From assembly GCA_021784205.1 (NCBI GenBank), contig JAJXTB010000003.1:27750-91749 (forward strand): a stretch of 64,000 nt of DNA, written 5' to 3'. Below are positions 1 to 8,264 of the stretch, piece by piece (position 1 is the stretch's first letter; every line of letters begins with the position of its first letter). The translations under genes were made by a program, and so were the position numbers. The DNA comes from Actinomycetes bacterium. GTDB lineage: Bacteria; Actinomycetota; Acidimicrobiia; Acidimicrobiales; RAAP-2. The notes beneath the pieces are model-generated. The model was not told the origin of the DNA, did no database searches, and saw only the letters and a list, made by a program, of their open reading frames with translations.

Positions 1-1
1 G

Positions 2-544
2 CCGCGCGACGCCGAGAACTTGGGCATCGCAACCGTGTACCAAGACTTGGCACTGTGCGACAACCTCGACATCGTCCAAAACATGTACCTCGGACACGAG
101 GAGAGCCGCCACCTCACCCTTGACGAGATCAAGATGGAGCTAAACACCAAGCGCGTGTTGAGCGAACTTTCGGTGTCGACGGTGCAATCCGTGCGCCAGT
201 TGGTCGGATCCCTGTCCGGTGGCCAGCGCCAGGCGATCGCGGTGGCGCGTGCGGTAATGCACGAGTCGAAGCTGGTGATCATGGACGAGCCGACCGCGGC
301 GCTCGGCGTGTCCCAGACCGCACAGGTGCTGGACTTGATCAAGCGCCTCGCGTCGCGAGGGATTGCCGTGCTCGTCATCTCGCACAACCTCGTCGACGTC
401 TTCGAGGTCGCCGATCGGATTGCCGTGATGTATCTCGGCACCCTCGTCAGCAGCGGCCCCGCCAGTAACTACGACACGTCCAGCGCGGTCGAGATCATCA
501 CCACGGGCGGCTCACGGGCCGACGCGACGGCCTCGTTCAAATAA
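2..544 (+). CDS. Sugar ABC transporter ATP-binding protein, 5' truncated by window edge
   Basis: This is the ATPase of a carbohydrate uptake ABC transporter that acts at the inner face of the membrane with the permease encoded next. The reading frame is already open at base 2, so the Walker A region lies outside the window. A Q-loop (VYQDLALCDNLD), the signature LSGGQRQAIAVARA, Walker B (LVIMDEPTAAL) and the H-loop (VLVISHN) follow in order. After the H-loop only about 55 residues remain and there is no second nucleotide-binding domain. This fits the single-domain FrcA-type ATPases rather than the double-domain RbsA/XylG type. The substrate cannot be read from the sequence. Confidence 0.9.
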   Translation, partial: PRDAENLGIATVYQDLALCDNLDIVQNMYLGHEESRHLTLDEIKMELNTKRVLSELSVSTVQSVRQLVGSLSGGQRQAIAVARAVMHESKLVIMDEPTAALGVSQTAQVLDLIKRLASRGIAVLVISHNLVDVFEVADRIAVMYLGTLVSSGPASNYDTSSAVEIITTGGSRADATASFK

Positions 545-567
545 GTACTCGAACAAAGGAATCATCG

Positions 568-1803
568 GTGACTAACACTTCCGAGACCGCGGTCGCTCCG
601 CGCGTTAGCGCCGGCGCGCTACGAGGCCAGCTCAAGCGGCTTCGCCAGGGCGACAAGGGGCTGCTGCCTATCCTGCTCGGACTCATCGTCTTGGTTATCT
701 ACTTCGAGATTCGCAACAGCGTCTTCCTGTCGTCGGGCAATCTCACCAATCTTTTCGTCCAGGCGACGATCTTCATCCTGCTCGCCATGGCCGAGATCTG
801 GCTGCTCCTGCTCGGCGAGATCGACCTCTCCGTTGGCTTCGTGAGCGCCCTCGGCGCCACGACGGCGGTCATCTTGCTCGACAACCAGTTCCACTGGCCG
901 TGGTTCGCGGCGCTCCCGCTCGCCATCCTGGTTACCACCGTCATTGGCACCATGCAGGGATTCATCATCATTCGATTGCGCTTGCCGTCGTTCATCGTGA
1001 CCCTCGCCGGACTGCTCGGGTGGGAGGGTGTGCTCATCTTCTTCGTCGACCGCCAGGGAACCGGTGGCACCATCCCGGTCCAGGAAAAGGTCCTCTATGG
1101 CCTGGTGAACTCCAATCTCTCGCCGATGTGGACGTGGATCTTCGTTCTAGCCTGCCTCGCGGTGCTGATCTACCTGATCGTTCGTCGCGACCAGTCGCGC
1201 CGCGCGAGTGGGCTCGACGCGGTGCCGCAATTCGTCACCATCGCCAAGGCGGTGGCACTCCTCGTGGCCGGCATCGTGCTCGTGATGATCTTCAACAAGA
1301 ACCGTGGCACGTTCACGGTTCTCGAGGGCATGCCCTACGCCATCCCCGTCGACATCGCGATGCTGGCCGCCGGCAGCTTCATTCTCACGCGCACCCGCGC
1401 TGGCCGTTACATCTACGCAATCGGCGGCAACGCCGAAGCAGCTCGTCGCGCTGGCGTCAACGTGAATCGATACCGACTCCTGGCCTTCGTCTTCACGGGT
1501 TTCACGGCTGGCGTGGCCGGACTCATCTACGCCTCGCGGCTCGGCGGCATCTCGGATAACGTCGATAGCAACCTCGTGCTGCTCGCCGTGGCGTCGGCGG
1601 TCATCGGAGGGACCAGTCTGTTTGGTGGTCGAGGCAAGATGATCCATGCGGTCATCGGCGGCTTGGTGATCGCGACCATCTACAACGGCATGGCGCTGAT
1701 CAACATGAGCGCGGCAACCCAGTACATCGCGACGGCGCTCGTGCTGCTGGTCGCGGTCGCAATGGACGCCGTCGCCCGGCGCGGCTCGACGCCTTCGCGC
1801 TAG
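568..1803 (+). CDS. Sugar ABC transporter permease (XylH/RbsC-type)
   Basis: This 411-residue polytopic membrane protein forms the channel of a monosaccharide ABC importer. Roughly ten hydrophobic segments are seen from residue 35 to the end. The family-typical stretches GEIDLSVGF near the second helix, and GGNAEAARRAGVN followed by VIGGTSLFGGRGK near the C-terminus, place it in the BPD_transp_2 family. The GTG start is preceded by AAAGGA about 7 bases upstream. It sits 23 bases after the ATPase gene, so the two form one operon. No periplasmic binding protein gene is in view and it may lie before the window. Confidence 0.92.
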   Translation: MTNTSETAVAPRVSAGALRGQLKRLRQGDKGLLPILLGLIVLVIYFEIRNSVFLSSGNLTNLFVQATIFILLAMAEIWLLLLGEIDLSVGFVSALGATTAVILLDNQFHWPWFAALPLAILVTTVIGTMQGFIIIRLRLPSFIVTLAGLLGWEGVLIFFVDRQGTGGTIPVQEKVLYGLVNSNLSPMWTWIFVLACLAVLIYLIVRRDQSRRASGLDAVPQFVTIAKAVALLVAGIVLVMIFNKNRGTFTVLEGMPYAIPVDIAMLAAGSFILTRTRAGRYIYAIGGNAEAARRAGVNVNRYRLLAFVFTGFTAGVAGLIYASRLGGISDNVDSNLVLLAVASAVIGGTSLFGGRGKMIHAVIGGLVIATIYNGMALINMSAATQYIATALVLLVAVAMDAVARRGSTPSR

Positions 1804-1807
1804 AGCC

Positions 1808-2581
1808 GTGTCACGCGAGGCCGGTCGGTTACAGGACCGCGTCGTCCTCGTCACGGGAGCCAGTCGAGGCATCGGACTCGCGATCGCACGGTCGTGTGCG
1901 GACGAGGGCGCCCGCGTGGTCTTGACGGCGAGGCACTTCGAGGAGCTCGAGGCCGCGGCGTCGACGTTCCCCGACCCGTCGCGCGTCGCGATCCGTTCGT
2001 CACACGCGGGGTCGCGTGAATCGGCGAAGGATCTCGCTTCGTGGGTGGTGACAACGTGCGGGTCCCTCGACGTGCTCGTGAACAACGCGGCGACGAACCC
2101 CTATTTCGGACCGCTCGTGGACATCGACGACGTTCGAATGACCAAGACCTTCGAGGTCAACCAAGCCGCGATCGTCACGCACGTGTCCGCCGCCTGGTAC
2201 GCGTGGATGCGTGACCACGGTGGCGCCGTGCTCAACATCGCCTCCATCGGTGGACTGTCAGTCGAGCCGGGAATCGGCTGGTACAACGTGACCAAGGCCG
2301 CCGTCATCCATCTCACCAAGCAGTTCGCCTTCGAACTCGCTCCGCGGGTCCGCGTGAACGCGATCGCGCCGGGCCTGGTTCGAACGGCATTCGCGCGCGG
2401 CCTCTGGGAGGAGCGCGAGCATGCCGTCTCGAGCCAAATCCCCCTCGGGCGCATCGGCGAGCCCGAGGACGTGGCGTCCCTCGCGGTGAGCCTGGTCAGC
2501 GACGATTCGTCGTGGGTGACCGGTCAGACGTTCGTCGTGGACGGTGGCACGACGGTCTCGCCGTCGGGCGGTGTCAGCTGA
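1808..2581 (+). CDS. Short-chain dehydrogenase/reductase (SDR) family oxidoreductase
   Basis: This is a 257-residue cytosolic NAD(P)-dependent oxidoreductase of the classical SDR fold. It has the nucleotide-binding motif TGASRGIG at residues 16-23, NNAAT at 92-96 (the usual NNAG variant position), the catalytic Ser in NIAS at 146, and the YxxxK pair at Tyr159 and Lys163. The C-terminal VTGQTFVVDGG is also typical. The gene begins 4 bases after the permease stop with a GTG codon, so it is probably part of the sugar operon and may oxidise the imported sugar or polyol. That role is inferred from context only. Confidence 0.9.
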   Translation: MSREAGRLQDRVVLVTGASRGIGLAIARSCADEGARVVLTARHFEELEAAASTFPDPSRVAIRSSHAGSRESAKDLASWVVTTCGSLDVLVNNAATNPYFGPLVDIDDVRMTKTFEVNQAAIVTHVSAAWYAWMRDHGGAVLNIASIGGLSVEPGIGWYNVTKAAVIHLTKQFAFELAPRVRVNAIAPGLVRTAFARGLWEEREHAVSSQIPLGRIGEPEDVASLAVSLVSDDSSWVTGQTFVVDGGTTVSPSGGVS

Positions 2582-2582
2582 G

Positions 2583-3692
2583 TCACTGCAGGTAGGGCAG
2601 GTCGCTTCGGCGGATCTTGCCGTTGCCGGTGCGTGGGATGGCGGCGACGTAGCGTATCTCCTTGGGCTTGGCCCATGGCCCGAACTGCTCGGCCGTCGAG
2701 TCGCGAATCTCGTCGTCGAGCCGCTCGCCGTCACTCACCACTAGGGCTACGACGCGTTGACCCCACTGGGGATCGTCGACACCGGTGACCGCGACGTCAC
2801 GCACGTGATCGAGACGCGCGATGACGCCTTCGAGGTCCTCGGGCCAGACCTTCTCGCCGCCGGTGTTGATGACGTAATCGAGACGCCCGTGCACGGCGAG
2901 ACGACCGTTGTCGAAGGTGCCGCCGTCGCCGGTCGGGAACCAGTCGTCGGCACCGTCGGGTCCGACGATCCTCGGGCGGTCCATCGTCCGATAGGAGCGA
3001 AAGAGGGTGGGCGAGCGCACGATGATCTCCTCACCGACCGTCGCCAGCTCCACGCCCGCCAGGGGCTGGGCGTCGTAGACGACGCCCGAGCCGGTTTCGG
3101 TCATACCCCACGTGGCGATGACGTTGGTCTGGGTGAGCGAGGGTTGACGGGCACCGCCCACCAGGACCACGTCGAACCGGCTGAGGTCGTATCGCGCCAG
3201 GTGTGCCCGAACCACCGAGACGTGCGTGGCGCCGCGTGCGACGGCCCCATCGAAGTCTGTCGGGTCGCCCCAGCTCAGTGAGGCCTCGTCGAGGATGGCT
3301 CGCAGGATGACCGCGAGGCCTCCGATGTGATTGGCGGGCAAGACGGGGAACCACACGGGGTCCGACCCGCGACGCAGCGTCGCCTGGGTCATGCGGGCGC
3401 TCGCTCGAAGCGCGGTCCACGTGATCTCGGCGGCCTTGGGCGTCCCGCTCGACCCCGACGTGAGCATGACGAGTCCGACCTCGTCGTCGACCGCGCGACC
3501 GTTAGCGAGTGACGTTCGCCCGTCGGGGCCCCACCGAACGGTCGCGCCAAGGGCCGCCAACTGTTCTCGGGCCTGTCGCGCACTCAGCCGCTGGTCGAGG
3601 ACGCAGAACGCCCACCCCCTATCGACGCAGTCGCGCAGGGCGCGCTCAAGGTCCGGGCCGAGTTCGAAGTCCAACGCGATGAGATCGGCCAC
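2583..3692 (-). CDS. menE: o-Succinylbenzoate-CoA ligase (MenE), menaquinone biosynthesis
   Basis: MenE activates o-succinylbenzoate to its CoA thioester before ring closure by MenB. The 369-residue protein has the AMP-binding P-loop LTSGSSGTPKAAE, the WGMTETGSG adenylate motif, the hinge TGDGG...GRLDYVINTGGEKVWPED and the C-terminal catalytic lysine in PRTGNGKIRR. It is shorter than typical MenE (about 450), because the N-terminal domain is compact. The assignment to MenE rather than another acyl-CoA synthetase rests on the neighbouring menB, menA, menH and menD. A GTG start is chosen because TAACAT lies exactly six bases before it. Confidence 0.82.
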   Translation of the reverse strand: MADLIALDFELGPDLERALRDCVDRGWAFCVLDQRLSARQAREQLAALGATVRWGPDGRTSLANGRAVDDEVGLVMLTSGSSGTPKAAEITWTALRASARMTQATLRRGSDPVWFPVLPANHIGGLAVILRAILDEASLSWGDPTDFDGAVARGATHVSVVRAHLARYDLSRFDVVLVGGARQPSLTQTNVIATWGMTETGSGVVYDAQPLAGVELATVGEEIIVRSPTLFRSYRTMDRPRIVGPDGADDWFPTGDGGTFDNGRLAVHGRLDYVINTGGEKVWPEDLEGVIARLDHVRDVAVTGVDDPQWGQRVVALVVSDGERLDDEIRDSTAEQFGPWAKPKEIRYVAAIPRTGNGKIRRSDLPYLQ

Positions 3693-3698
3693 GTGATG

Positions 3699-3704
3699 AT
3701 GTTA
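3699..3704 (-). promoter_or_regulatory. -10 element for menE, leaderless type
   Basis: TAACAT on the minus strand is followed by six bases and then the GTG start of menE. This spacing would put the transcript start at or next to the start codon. Confidence 0.5.
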
Positions 3705-3779
3705 GGGGTGCCCGGGCGCGCTCGATGGTGGCGATCCGCGCCAGGGCTCGAACGGTAGTCTTCACGATCAGGGGTGAGT

Positions 3780-4169
3780 ATGGCGTCACTGCGGTACGAA
3801 GCGCGCATCGCCGCGTCGGCTGACCGGGTCTGGCAGATCATCGAAGATCCCGCGTCGATACCGAACTGGTTCCCGGGCATCGTCAGCGCCAGCGTCGACG
3901 GCTCGACGCGGACAATCGAATTGAAAAGTGGCATTGTTATGCCCGAAGAGATCCTCGAAGTCGATGCCTTGCAACGTCGATTCGCCTATCGGATCGTGGC
4001 GCCCCAGTACCGGTGGCACCTGGGCACGATCGACGTCATCGAACTCGCCGAGCTCGACACGCTCTGCATCTATTCGACCAGCGCCGAGCCCTCGACGCTG
4101 GCCCTCTTGATTGGGGGCGCCACCGCCGAGGCGCTCGAGTCGATCAAGCGGATCGCCGAAGGCACGTGA
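3780..4169 (+). CDS. SRPBCC/START-like small protein
   Basis: This 129-residue protein resembles polyketide cyclase/dehydrase-like SRPBCC proteins, which form a hydrophobic ligand cavity. The N-terminal pattern, an alternating strand followed by ASADRVWQIIEDPASIPNWFPG, is characteristic of the fold, and the C-terminal helix ends in ALESIKRIAEG. No catalytic residues can be assigned. The ATG at 3780 is preferred over GTG 3774 because AGGGG lies 5 bases before it. The stop codon overlaps the sulfatase start (TGATG), so the two genes are translationally coupled. The ligand is unknown. Confidence 0.75.
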   Translation: MASLRYEARIAASADRVWQIIEDPASIPNWFPGIVSASVDGSTRTIELKSGIVMPEEILEVDALQRRFAYRIVAPQYRWHLGTIDVIELAELDTLCIYSTSAEPSTLALLIGGATAEALESIKRIAEGT

Positions 4170-5743
4170 TGCCGAGGCGGATCCTCTTCATCACGACCGA
4201 CCAGCAGCGCTACGACACGGTCGGTGCCAACGGAGGGCAGGTCGCGCGCACGCCGACCCTGGACCGTTTGGCTGCCGAGGGCATCCGCTACGAGCGGTGC
4301 CAGCCGACCTCGGTCGTGTGCATGCCGTCGCGCGCGTCGATGCTGACGGGCCAGTATCCGAGCACCCACGGGACGTGGATGAATGGAGTGCCGCTGGCCG
4401 TAGACGCGCCATCCATCGCCGAACACCTCCACGACGCTGGCTACGCGACGGCGTTGATCGGCAAGGCGCACTTCGAGCCTTTCTTGGATCCCTTCGGTCG
4501 CTTCGTCGAGAACGCGCTCGCGCACCTCGGGATCCCGACCGCCGACTCACCGTGGTTCGGTGGTCGACGCGGGGTCCACCGGGGATTCGACCACCTCGAG
4601 CTCGCGACCCACGGCGTGCTCGGTCCGCTGCACTACGCGACGTGGCTACGACAGAACCATCCCGAGGCGGTTGCCGGCTTCTACGCCGTGGTCGACCAAG
4701 ACCTGAACGTGAACGCCGCCGGAGGCGGCGACACCGACGCGCCCCAGGTGGGCGTGAATCCGGTGGCGCGCGAGTGGTACCACACCGACTGGGTGGCCGA
4801 TCGGACCATCGCGTGGCTCACAGCCCAGCCCGTGGATCAGGACTGGTTCTGCTGGATGAGTTTTCCCGATCCCCACCACCCCTGGGACCCACCGGCCTCG
4901 CAGCGAGCCCGAGTCAACTGGCGCGACGTGCCGTTGCCCGCGAACTACCCCGAACGAGCCGAGGAACGCGAAGCGCTGCTCGACGCCAAGCCGCGACACT
5001 GGCGAGCGTGGTACGACGGTCGCCTCGTGAGCAACTACGAGGCTCCTCCCGCGTGGGTGCCCGCAACGATGACGGCCGACCAGGTTCGCGAGGTGAACGC
5101 ACTCAACGCCGTCGAGGTCGAACTGATAGACGAGGCGATCGGGCGGGTGCTCGGGGCTCTGCGCGCGCGCGGGTGGGATGACGAGCTCGACGTCATCTTC
5201 ACGACGGATCACGGCGAGTTCCAGGGCGACTTCGGCCTGCTCTTCAAGGGTCCCTACCACGTCGACGCACTGATGCGGCTGCCCCTGATCTGGCGCCCGG
5301 CACCGGTGCGCGAGCCGACGCCGGCGGTCGTGAGCGAACCAGTGAGTCTGGTCTCGCTCGCGGCCACCTTCGCCCAGATCGCCGGAACGGCGCCGCCGCC
5401 GTGGTGCGAGGGCGCACCGCTGCCCCTCAGCAACGCCGACGCGGCGAAGCGGGGCTTCACCGACACGATCACCGAGTGGGACTCGGCGCTCTTCGGCGTC
5501 GACGTGCACCTGCGGACGGTTCTGACGGGTCGCTACCTCTACACGGAGTATCGGCCCGGGACGGTGCACGACGGCAGCGAGGGCGAGCTGTACGACCTGG
5601 CCGAGGACTCGCGACAGCGGGTGAACCGCTTCGAGGACCCATCGCTCGGAGCGATTCGCGACGAACTCCACCAGCGGTTGGTGTCGCACCACGAACGCGA
5701 GATTGAACGGGCCAAACCCGGAAGACTGGTCGCACCGGTCTAG
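4169..5743 (+). CDS. Type I sulfatase (arylsulfatase family)
   Basis: This predicted formylglycine-dependent sulfatase hydrolyses sulfate esters or related phospho-esters. The 524-residue protein starts with the metal-binding FITTDQQR (Asp11) and carries the signature CMPSRASMLTG with Cys51 in CxPSR, which is converted to formylglycine in active enzymes. The later TDHGEFQGD motif supplies further calcium ligands. No signal peptide is visible, so it looks cytoplasmic. The ATG overlaps the stop of the SRPBCC gene. A formylglycine-generating enzyme is not encoded nearby. Its place inside the menaquinone cluster is unexplained, and the substrate is unknown. Confidence 0.88.
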   Translation: MPRRILFITTDQQRYDTVGANGGQVARTPTLDRLAAEGIRYERCQPTSVVCMPSRASMLTGQYPSTHGTWMNGVPLAVDAPSIAEHLHDAGYATALIGKAHFEPFLDPFGRFVENALAHLGIPTADSPWFGGRRGVHRGFDHLELATHGVLGPLHYATWLRQNHPEAVAGFYAVVDQDLNVNAAGGGDTDAPQVGVNPVAREWYHTDWVADRTIAWLTAQPVDQDWFCWMSFPDPHHPWDPPASQRARVNWRDVPLPANYPERAEEREALLDAKPRHWRAWYDGRLVSNYEAPPAWVPATMTADQVREVNALNAVEVELIDEAIGRVLGALRARGWDDELDVIFTTDHGEFQGDFGLLFKGPYHVDALMRLPLIWRPAPVREPTPAVVSEPVSLVSLAATFAQIAGTAPPPWCEGAPLPLSNADAAKRGFTDTITEWDSALFGVDVHLRTVLTGRYLYTEYRPGTVHDGSEGELYDLAEDSRQRVNRFEDPSLGAIRDELHQRLVSHHEREIERAKPGRLVAPV

Positions 5744-5751
5744 GGCAGCGA

Positions 5752-5757
5752 TAGCGT
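5752..5757 (+). promoter_or_regulatory. -10 element for menB, leaderless type
   Basis: TAGCGT is followed by seven bases and then the ATG at 5765. An upstream in-frame GTG at 5756 lies inside this element and is therefore a poor start. Confidence 0.45.
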
Positions 5758-5764
5758 GGTCGCC

Positions 5765-6658
5765 ATGACCGAGACCGTTATCCAAGGACCGCCCGTCGAC
5801 CCCGTGGACCAGTTCCGCACGATGCCGCTGCCGACGTGGCAGACCGAGGGAGAGTACGGCGACATCATCTACGAGGTCGGCGAGGGCATCGCTCGGATCA
5901 CGATCAATCGGCCCGAACGACGCAACGCCTTTCGGCCCCAGACGCTCTTCGAGCTCGCTGACGCCTTCGAGCGCGCCCGTGACAACACCGCCGTCGGGGT
6001 GATCGTGTTGACCGGCGCGGGCCCCGACGCGTTCTGCTCCGGCGGCGACCAGAAGATCCGTGGCGAGGACGGCTACATCGGCGACGACGACGTCGCGCGA
6101 CAGGGGATCGGGCGCCTGAACGTGCTGGACCTGCAGGTCCAGATCCGGCGTCTGCCCAAGCCAGTCATCGCGTCCATTGCCGGGTACGCCATCGGCGGCG
6201 GTCACATCTTGCACCTGGTGTGCGACCTGTCCATCGCCGCCGACAACGCTCGATTTGGCCAGACCGGTCCCAAGGTGGGCTCCTTTGACGGCGGCTACGG
6301 CTCGTCGCTGCTCGCGCGCTCCATCGGCCTCAAGCGCGCCAAGGAGGTGTGGTTCCTCTGCCGCCAGTACGACGCCGCGACGGCCCTCGACTGGGGCCTG
6401 GTCAACACCGTGGTGCCGCTGGCGGACCTCGAGGCAGAGACCGTGGCGTGGTGCCGGCAGATCCTGACCCTGTCGCCCATCGCGTTGCGGATGCTCAAGG
6501 CGGGCTTCAACGCTGCCGACGACGGCCTCGCCGGCGTGCAACAGCTCGCCGGCGACGCGACGATGCTCTTCTACATGTCCGAAGAGGGCCAGGAGGGGCG
6601 CAACGCCTTCGTCGAACATCGCGCGCCGGACTTCTCGAAGTTCCCCAAGCGTCCATGA
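5765..6658 (+). CDS. menB: 1,4-Dihydroxy-2-naphthoyl-CoA synthase (MenB)
   Basis: MenB is a crotonase-fold enzyme that closes the second ring of menaquinone by a Dieckmann-type condensation of o-succinylbenzoyl-CoA. The protein (297 residues from the ATG at 5765) has the oxyanion-hole segments [11 protein letters not shown] and [13 protein letters not shown]. It also has the MenB-specific block [13 protein letters not shown] followed by LCRQYDA and LVNTVVPL, so confusion with other enoyl-CoA hydratases is unlikely. The C-terminus EGRNAF...PDFSKFPK is also typical of MenB. Its stop overlaps the menA start by ATGA. Confidence 0.96.
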   Translation: MTETVIQGPPVDPVDQFRTMPLPTWQTEGEYGDIIYEVGEGIARITINRPERRNAFRPQTLFELADAFERARDNTAVGVIVLTGAGPDAFCSGGDQKIRGEDGYIGDDDVARQGIGRLNVLDLQVQIRRLPKPVIASIAGYAIGGGHILHLVCDLSIAADNARFGQTGPKVGSFDGGYGSSLLARSIGLKRAKEVWFLCRQYDAATALDWGLVNTVVPLADLEAETVAWCRQILTLSPIALRMLKAGFNAADDGLAGVQQLAGDATMLFYMSEEGQEGRNAFVEHRAPDFSKFPKRP

Positions 6659-7524
6659 CGACAGCCCCCGGGGCCGTCAACCGGTGGGTGCTCGCGGCAC
6701 GGCCGCGGACGCTGCCCGCGGCGATCGTTCCCGTTGGGGTGGGCGCGGCCCTCGTGCGACCCGAGACGATCAACTGGGTGAACACGGCGCTCGCCGCCGC
6801 GGTGGCGCTGCTGTTGCAGATTGGCACGAACTACGCGAACGACTACTCCGACGGCGTGCGCGGCACCGACGAGCAGCGCGTGGGGCCATTCCGGCTGACG
6901 GCGTCCAAGCTGGTGCCGGCCCGATGGGTCAAGTTCGCGGCCTTCGCGTGCTTCGGCCTAGCGGCGGCGGCGGGCCTGGGTCTCGCCGCGCGAACGTCGT
7001 GGTGGCTGATCGCCCTCGGTGCGAGTGCCATCCTCGCTGGGTATCTCTACACCGGCGGGCCCAAGCCCTACGGCTACCTCGGGCTGGGCGAGCTCTTCGT
7101 GCTGCTCTACTTCGGCCTGCTCGCCACGGTCGGCACGGCCTACGTTCAGCACGGTCGGGTCGTGGGTGCGGCGTGGTGGATCGGCCTCGCCACGGGTTCG
7201 ATGGCCTGTGCCCTGCTCGAGGCCAACAACTTGCGCGACGTCCTTGGTGACATCGCGGCTGGCAAGCGGACACTGGCCGCGCGCGTGGGCCGCGAACGTG
7301 GCGCTTGGCTCTTCGTGGCGTGTGTGGCGGGCGTCGCGATCGGCCTGGCCCTCGGCGGCGAACCGCTCGTCGCGCTCGTCGCGCTCGTCGCATACGTTCC
7401 GGGTGTTCGCATGGCGTTCTCGCCGCGCCGGGGACGCGAGCTGCTCGCGTTGCTCCAGTCCTCCTCGCGCGTCCAATTGGCCCTCGGGGCGCTGCTCATC
7501 GTCGTCTACGCGGTGACTCGCTAG
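6655..7524 (+). CDS. menA: 1,4-Dihydroxy-2-naphthoate polyprenyltransferase (MenA)
   Basis: This UbiA-family integral membrane enzyme attaches the polyprenyl tail to dihydroxynaphthoate. The 289-residue protein shows the first Asp-rich motif in [11 protein letters not shown] (near residue 62) and the second in [20 protein letters not shown], with about eight or nine hydrophobic helices. The ATG overlaps the stop of menB (ATGA). The stop codon lies in a CTAG palindrome shared with the stop of convergent menH. Confidence 0.95.
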   Translation: MTTAPGAVNRWVLAARPRTLPAAIVPVGVGAALVRPETINWVNTALAAAVALLLQIGTNYANDYSDGVRGTDEQRVGPFRLTASKLVPARWVKFAAFACFGLAAAAGLGLAARTSWWLIALGASAILAGYLYTGGPKPYGYLGLGELFVLLYFGLLATVGTAYVQHGRVVGAAWWIGLATGSMACALLEANNLRDVLGDIAAGKRTLAARVGRERGAWLFVACVAGVAIGLALGGEPLVALVALVAYVPGVRMAFSPRRGRELLALLQSSSRVQLALGALLIVVYAVTR

Positions 7525-8264
7525 ACGAGGAACGCGTTGACGTACTGCGCTGTCGCCTCGGGCTCGACGAGGTGGGCGGCGTGGCCGGCCCGTTCAACGA
7601 CGCCCATTGAACCTTGTTGGACGCCTGCGGCGATGGCGAGGGCCTCGGCACGGAACTTGTCGTCGCGCTCGCCACTCAGGGCGAGAACCGGCGCGTTGAT
7701 CGAGCCCAGGCGGTCGCCCAGCCACTCCTGGGTCCCGGTTCCGCAGCGGCGGAGCGACTCGGCGAGGCCGCGAGGATCGCGGCTGCGCGCAGCCAATTCC
7801 ACGGGATCGGGGGCCACGTCGGCAAACAGCGGCTGAGCGAGCCACTCCTGGAGGAATTGATCGGTGCCGACCGCTTCGATGTGCTCGGCTAGGTCGTCGT
7901 CGCGACGACGGCGCTCCGCTCGCTGGGACGGGTCCTCAATGCCGCGCGACGCGCCGAGCAGCACGAGTCGTCCGATCACCTCGGGACGGCGAAGGGCCAC
8001 GTGCAGGGCTACCCGCCCGCCGAAGGAGTAGCCCCCGAGATCACAGGGGGTGTCGATGAGATCGGCCACGAGGTCGGCGCACTCCTCGAGCGAGGCCCCG
8101 ATGGCCGCGGCGTCGCCGTGACCCGGCAGGTCGAGTGTCCAAAGTTCGTGACTCTCTGCCAGAATGGAGCGGAACCGGGCCGCGGAACGACTGGTTTGGG
8201 TGAAGCCGTGGAGCCAGACGAGCACGGGCCCAACGCCTTCGCGCCGGACCTTGAGGAGTGACAT
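7521..8264 (-). CDS. menH: Alpha/beta hydrolase, probable SHCHC synthase (MenH)
   Basis: MenH removes pyruvate from the MenD product to give SHCHC. The 247-residue alpha/beta hydrolase has the oxyanion-hole WLHGFTQTS near residue 18, the nucleophile elbow GYSFGG, and a C-terminal GHAAHLVEPE containing the catalytic His. The ATG at 8264 begins the conserved domain; the longer upstream open frame runs antisense through menD and is not coding. Naming as menH relies on placement between menA and menD, since related esterases share the same motifs. Confidence 0.8.
   Translation of the reverse strand: MSLLKVRREGVGPVLVWLHGFTQTSRSAARFRSILAESHELWTLDLPGHGDAAAIGASLEECADLVADLIDTPCDLGGYSFGGRVALHVALRRPEVIGRLVLLGASRGIEDPSQRAERRRRDDDLAEHIEAVGTDQFLQEWLAQPLFADVAPDPVELAARSRDPRGLAESLRRCGTGTQEWLGDRLGSINAPVLALSGERDDKFRAEALAIAAGVQQGSMGVVERAGHAAHLVEPEATAQYVNAFLV

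Noticed and set aside
4646..6619. Long minus-strand open frame (657 codons) opposite the sulfatase and menB
   Set aside because: It is antisense to two clearly conserved genes and its composition (His, Arg and Gly-rich, no motif) is the mirror of GC-biased codons.
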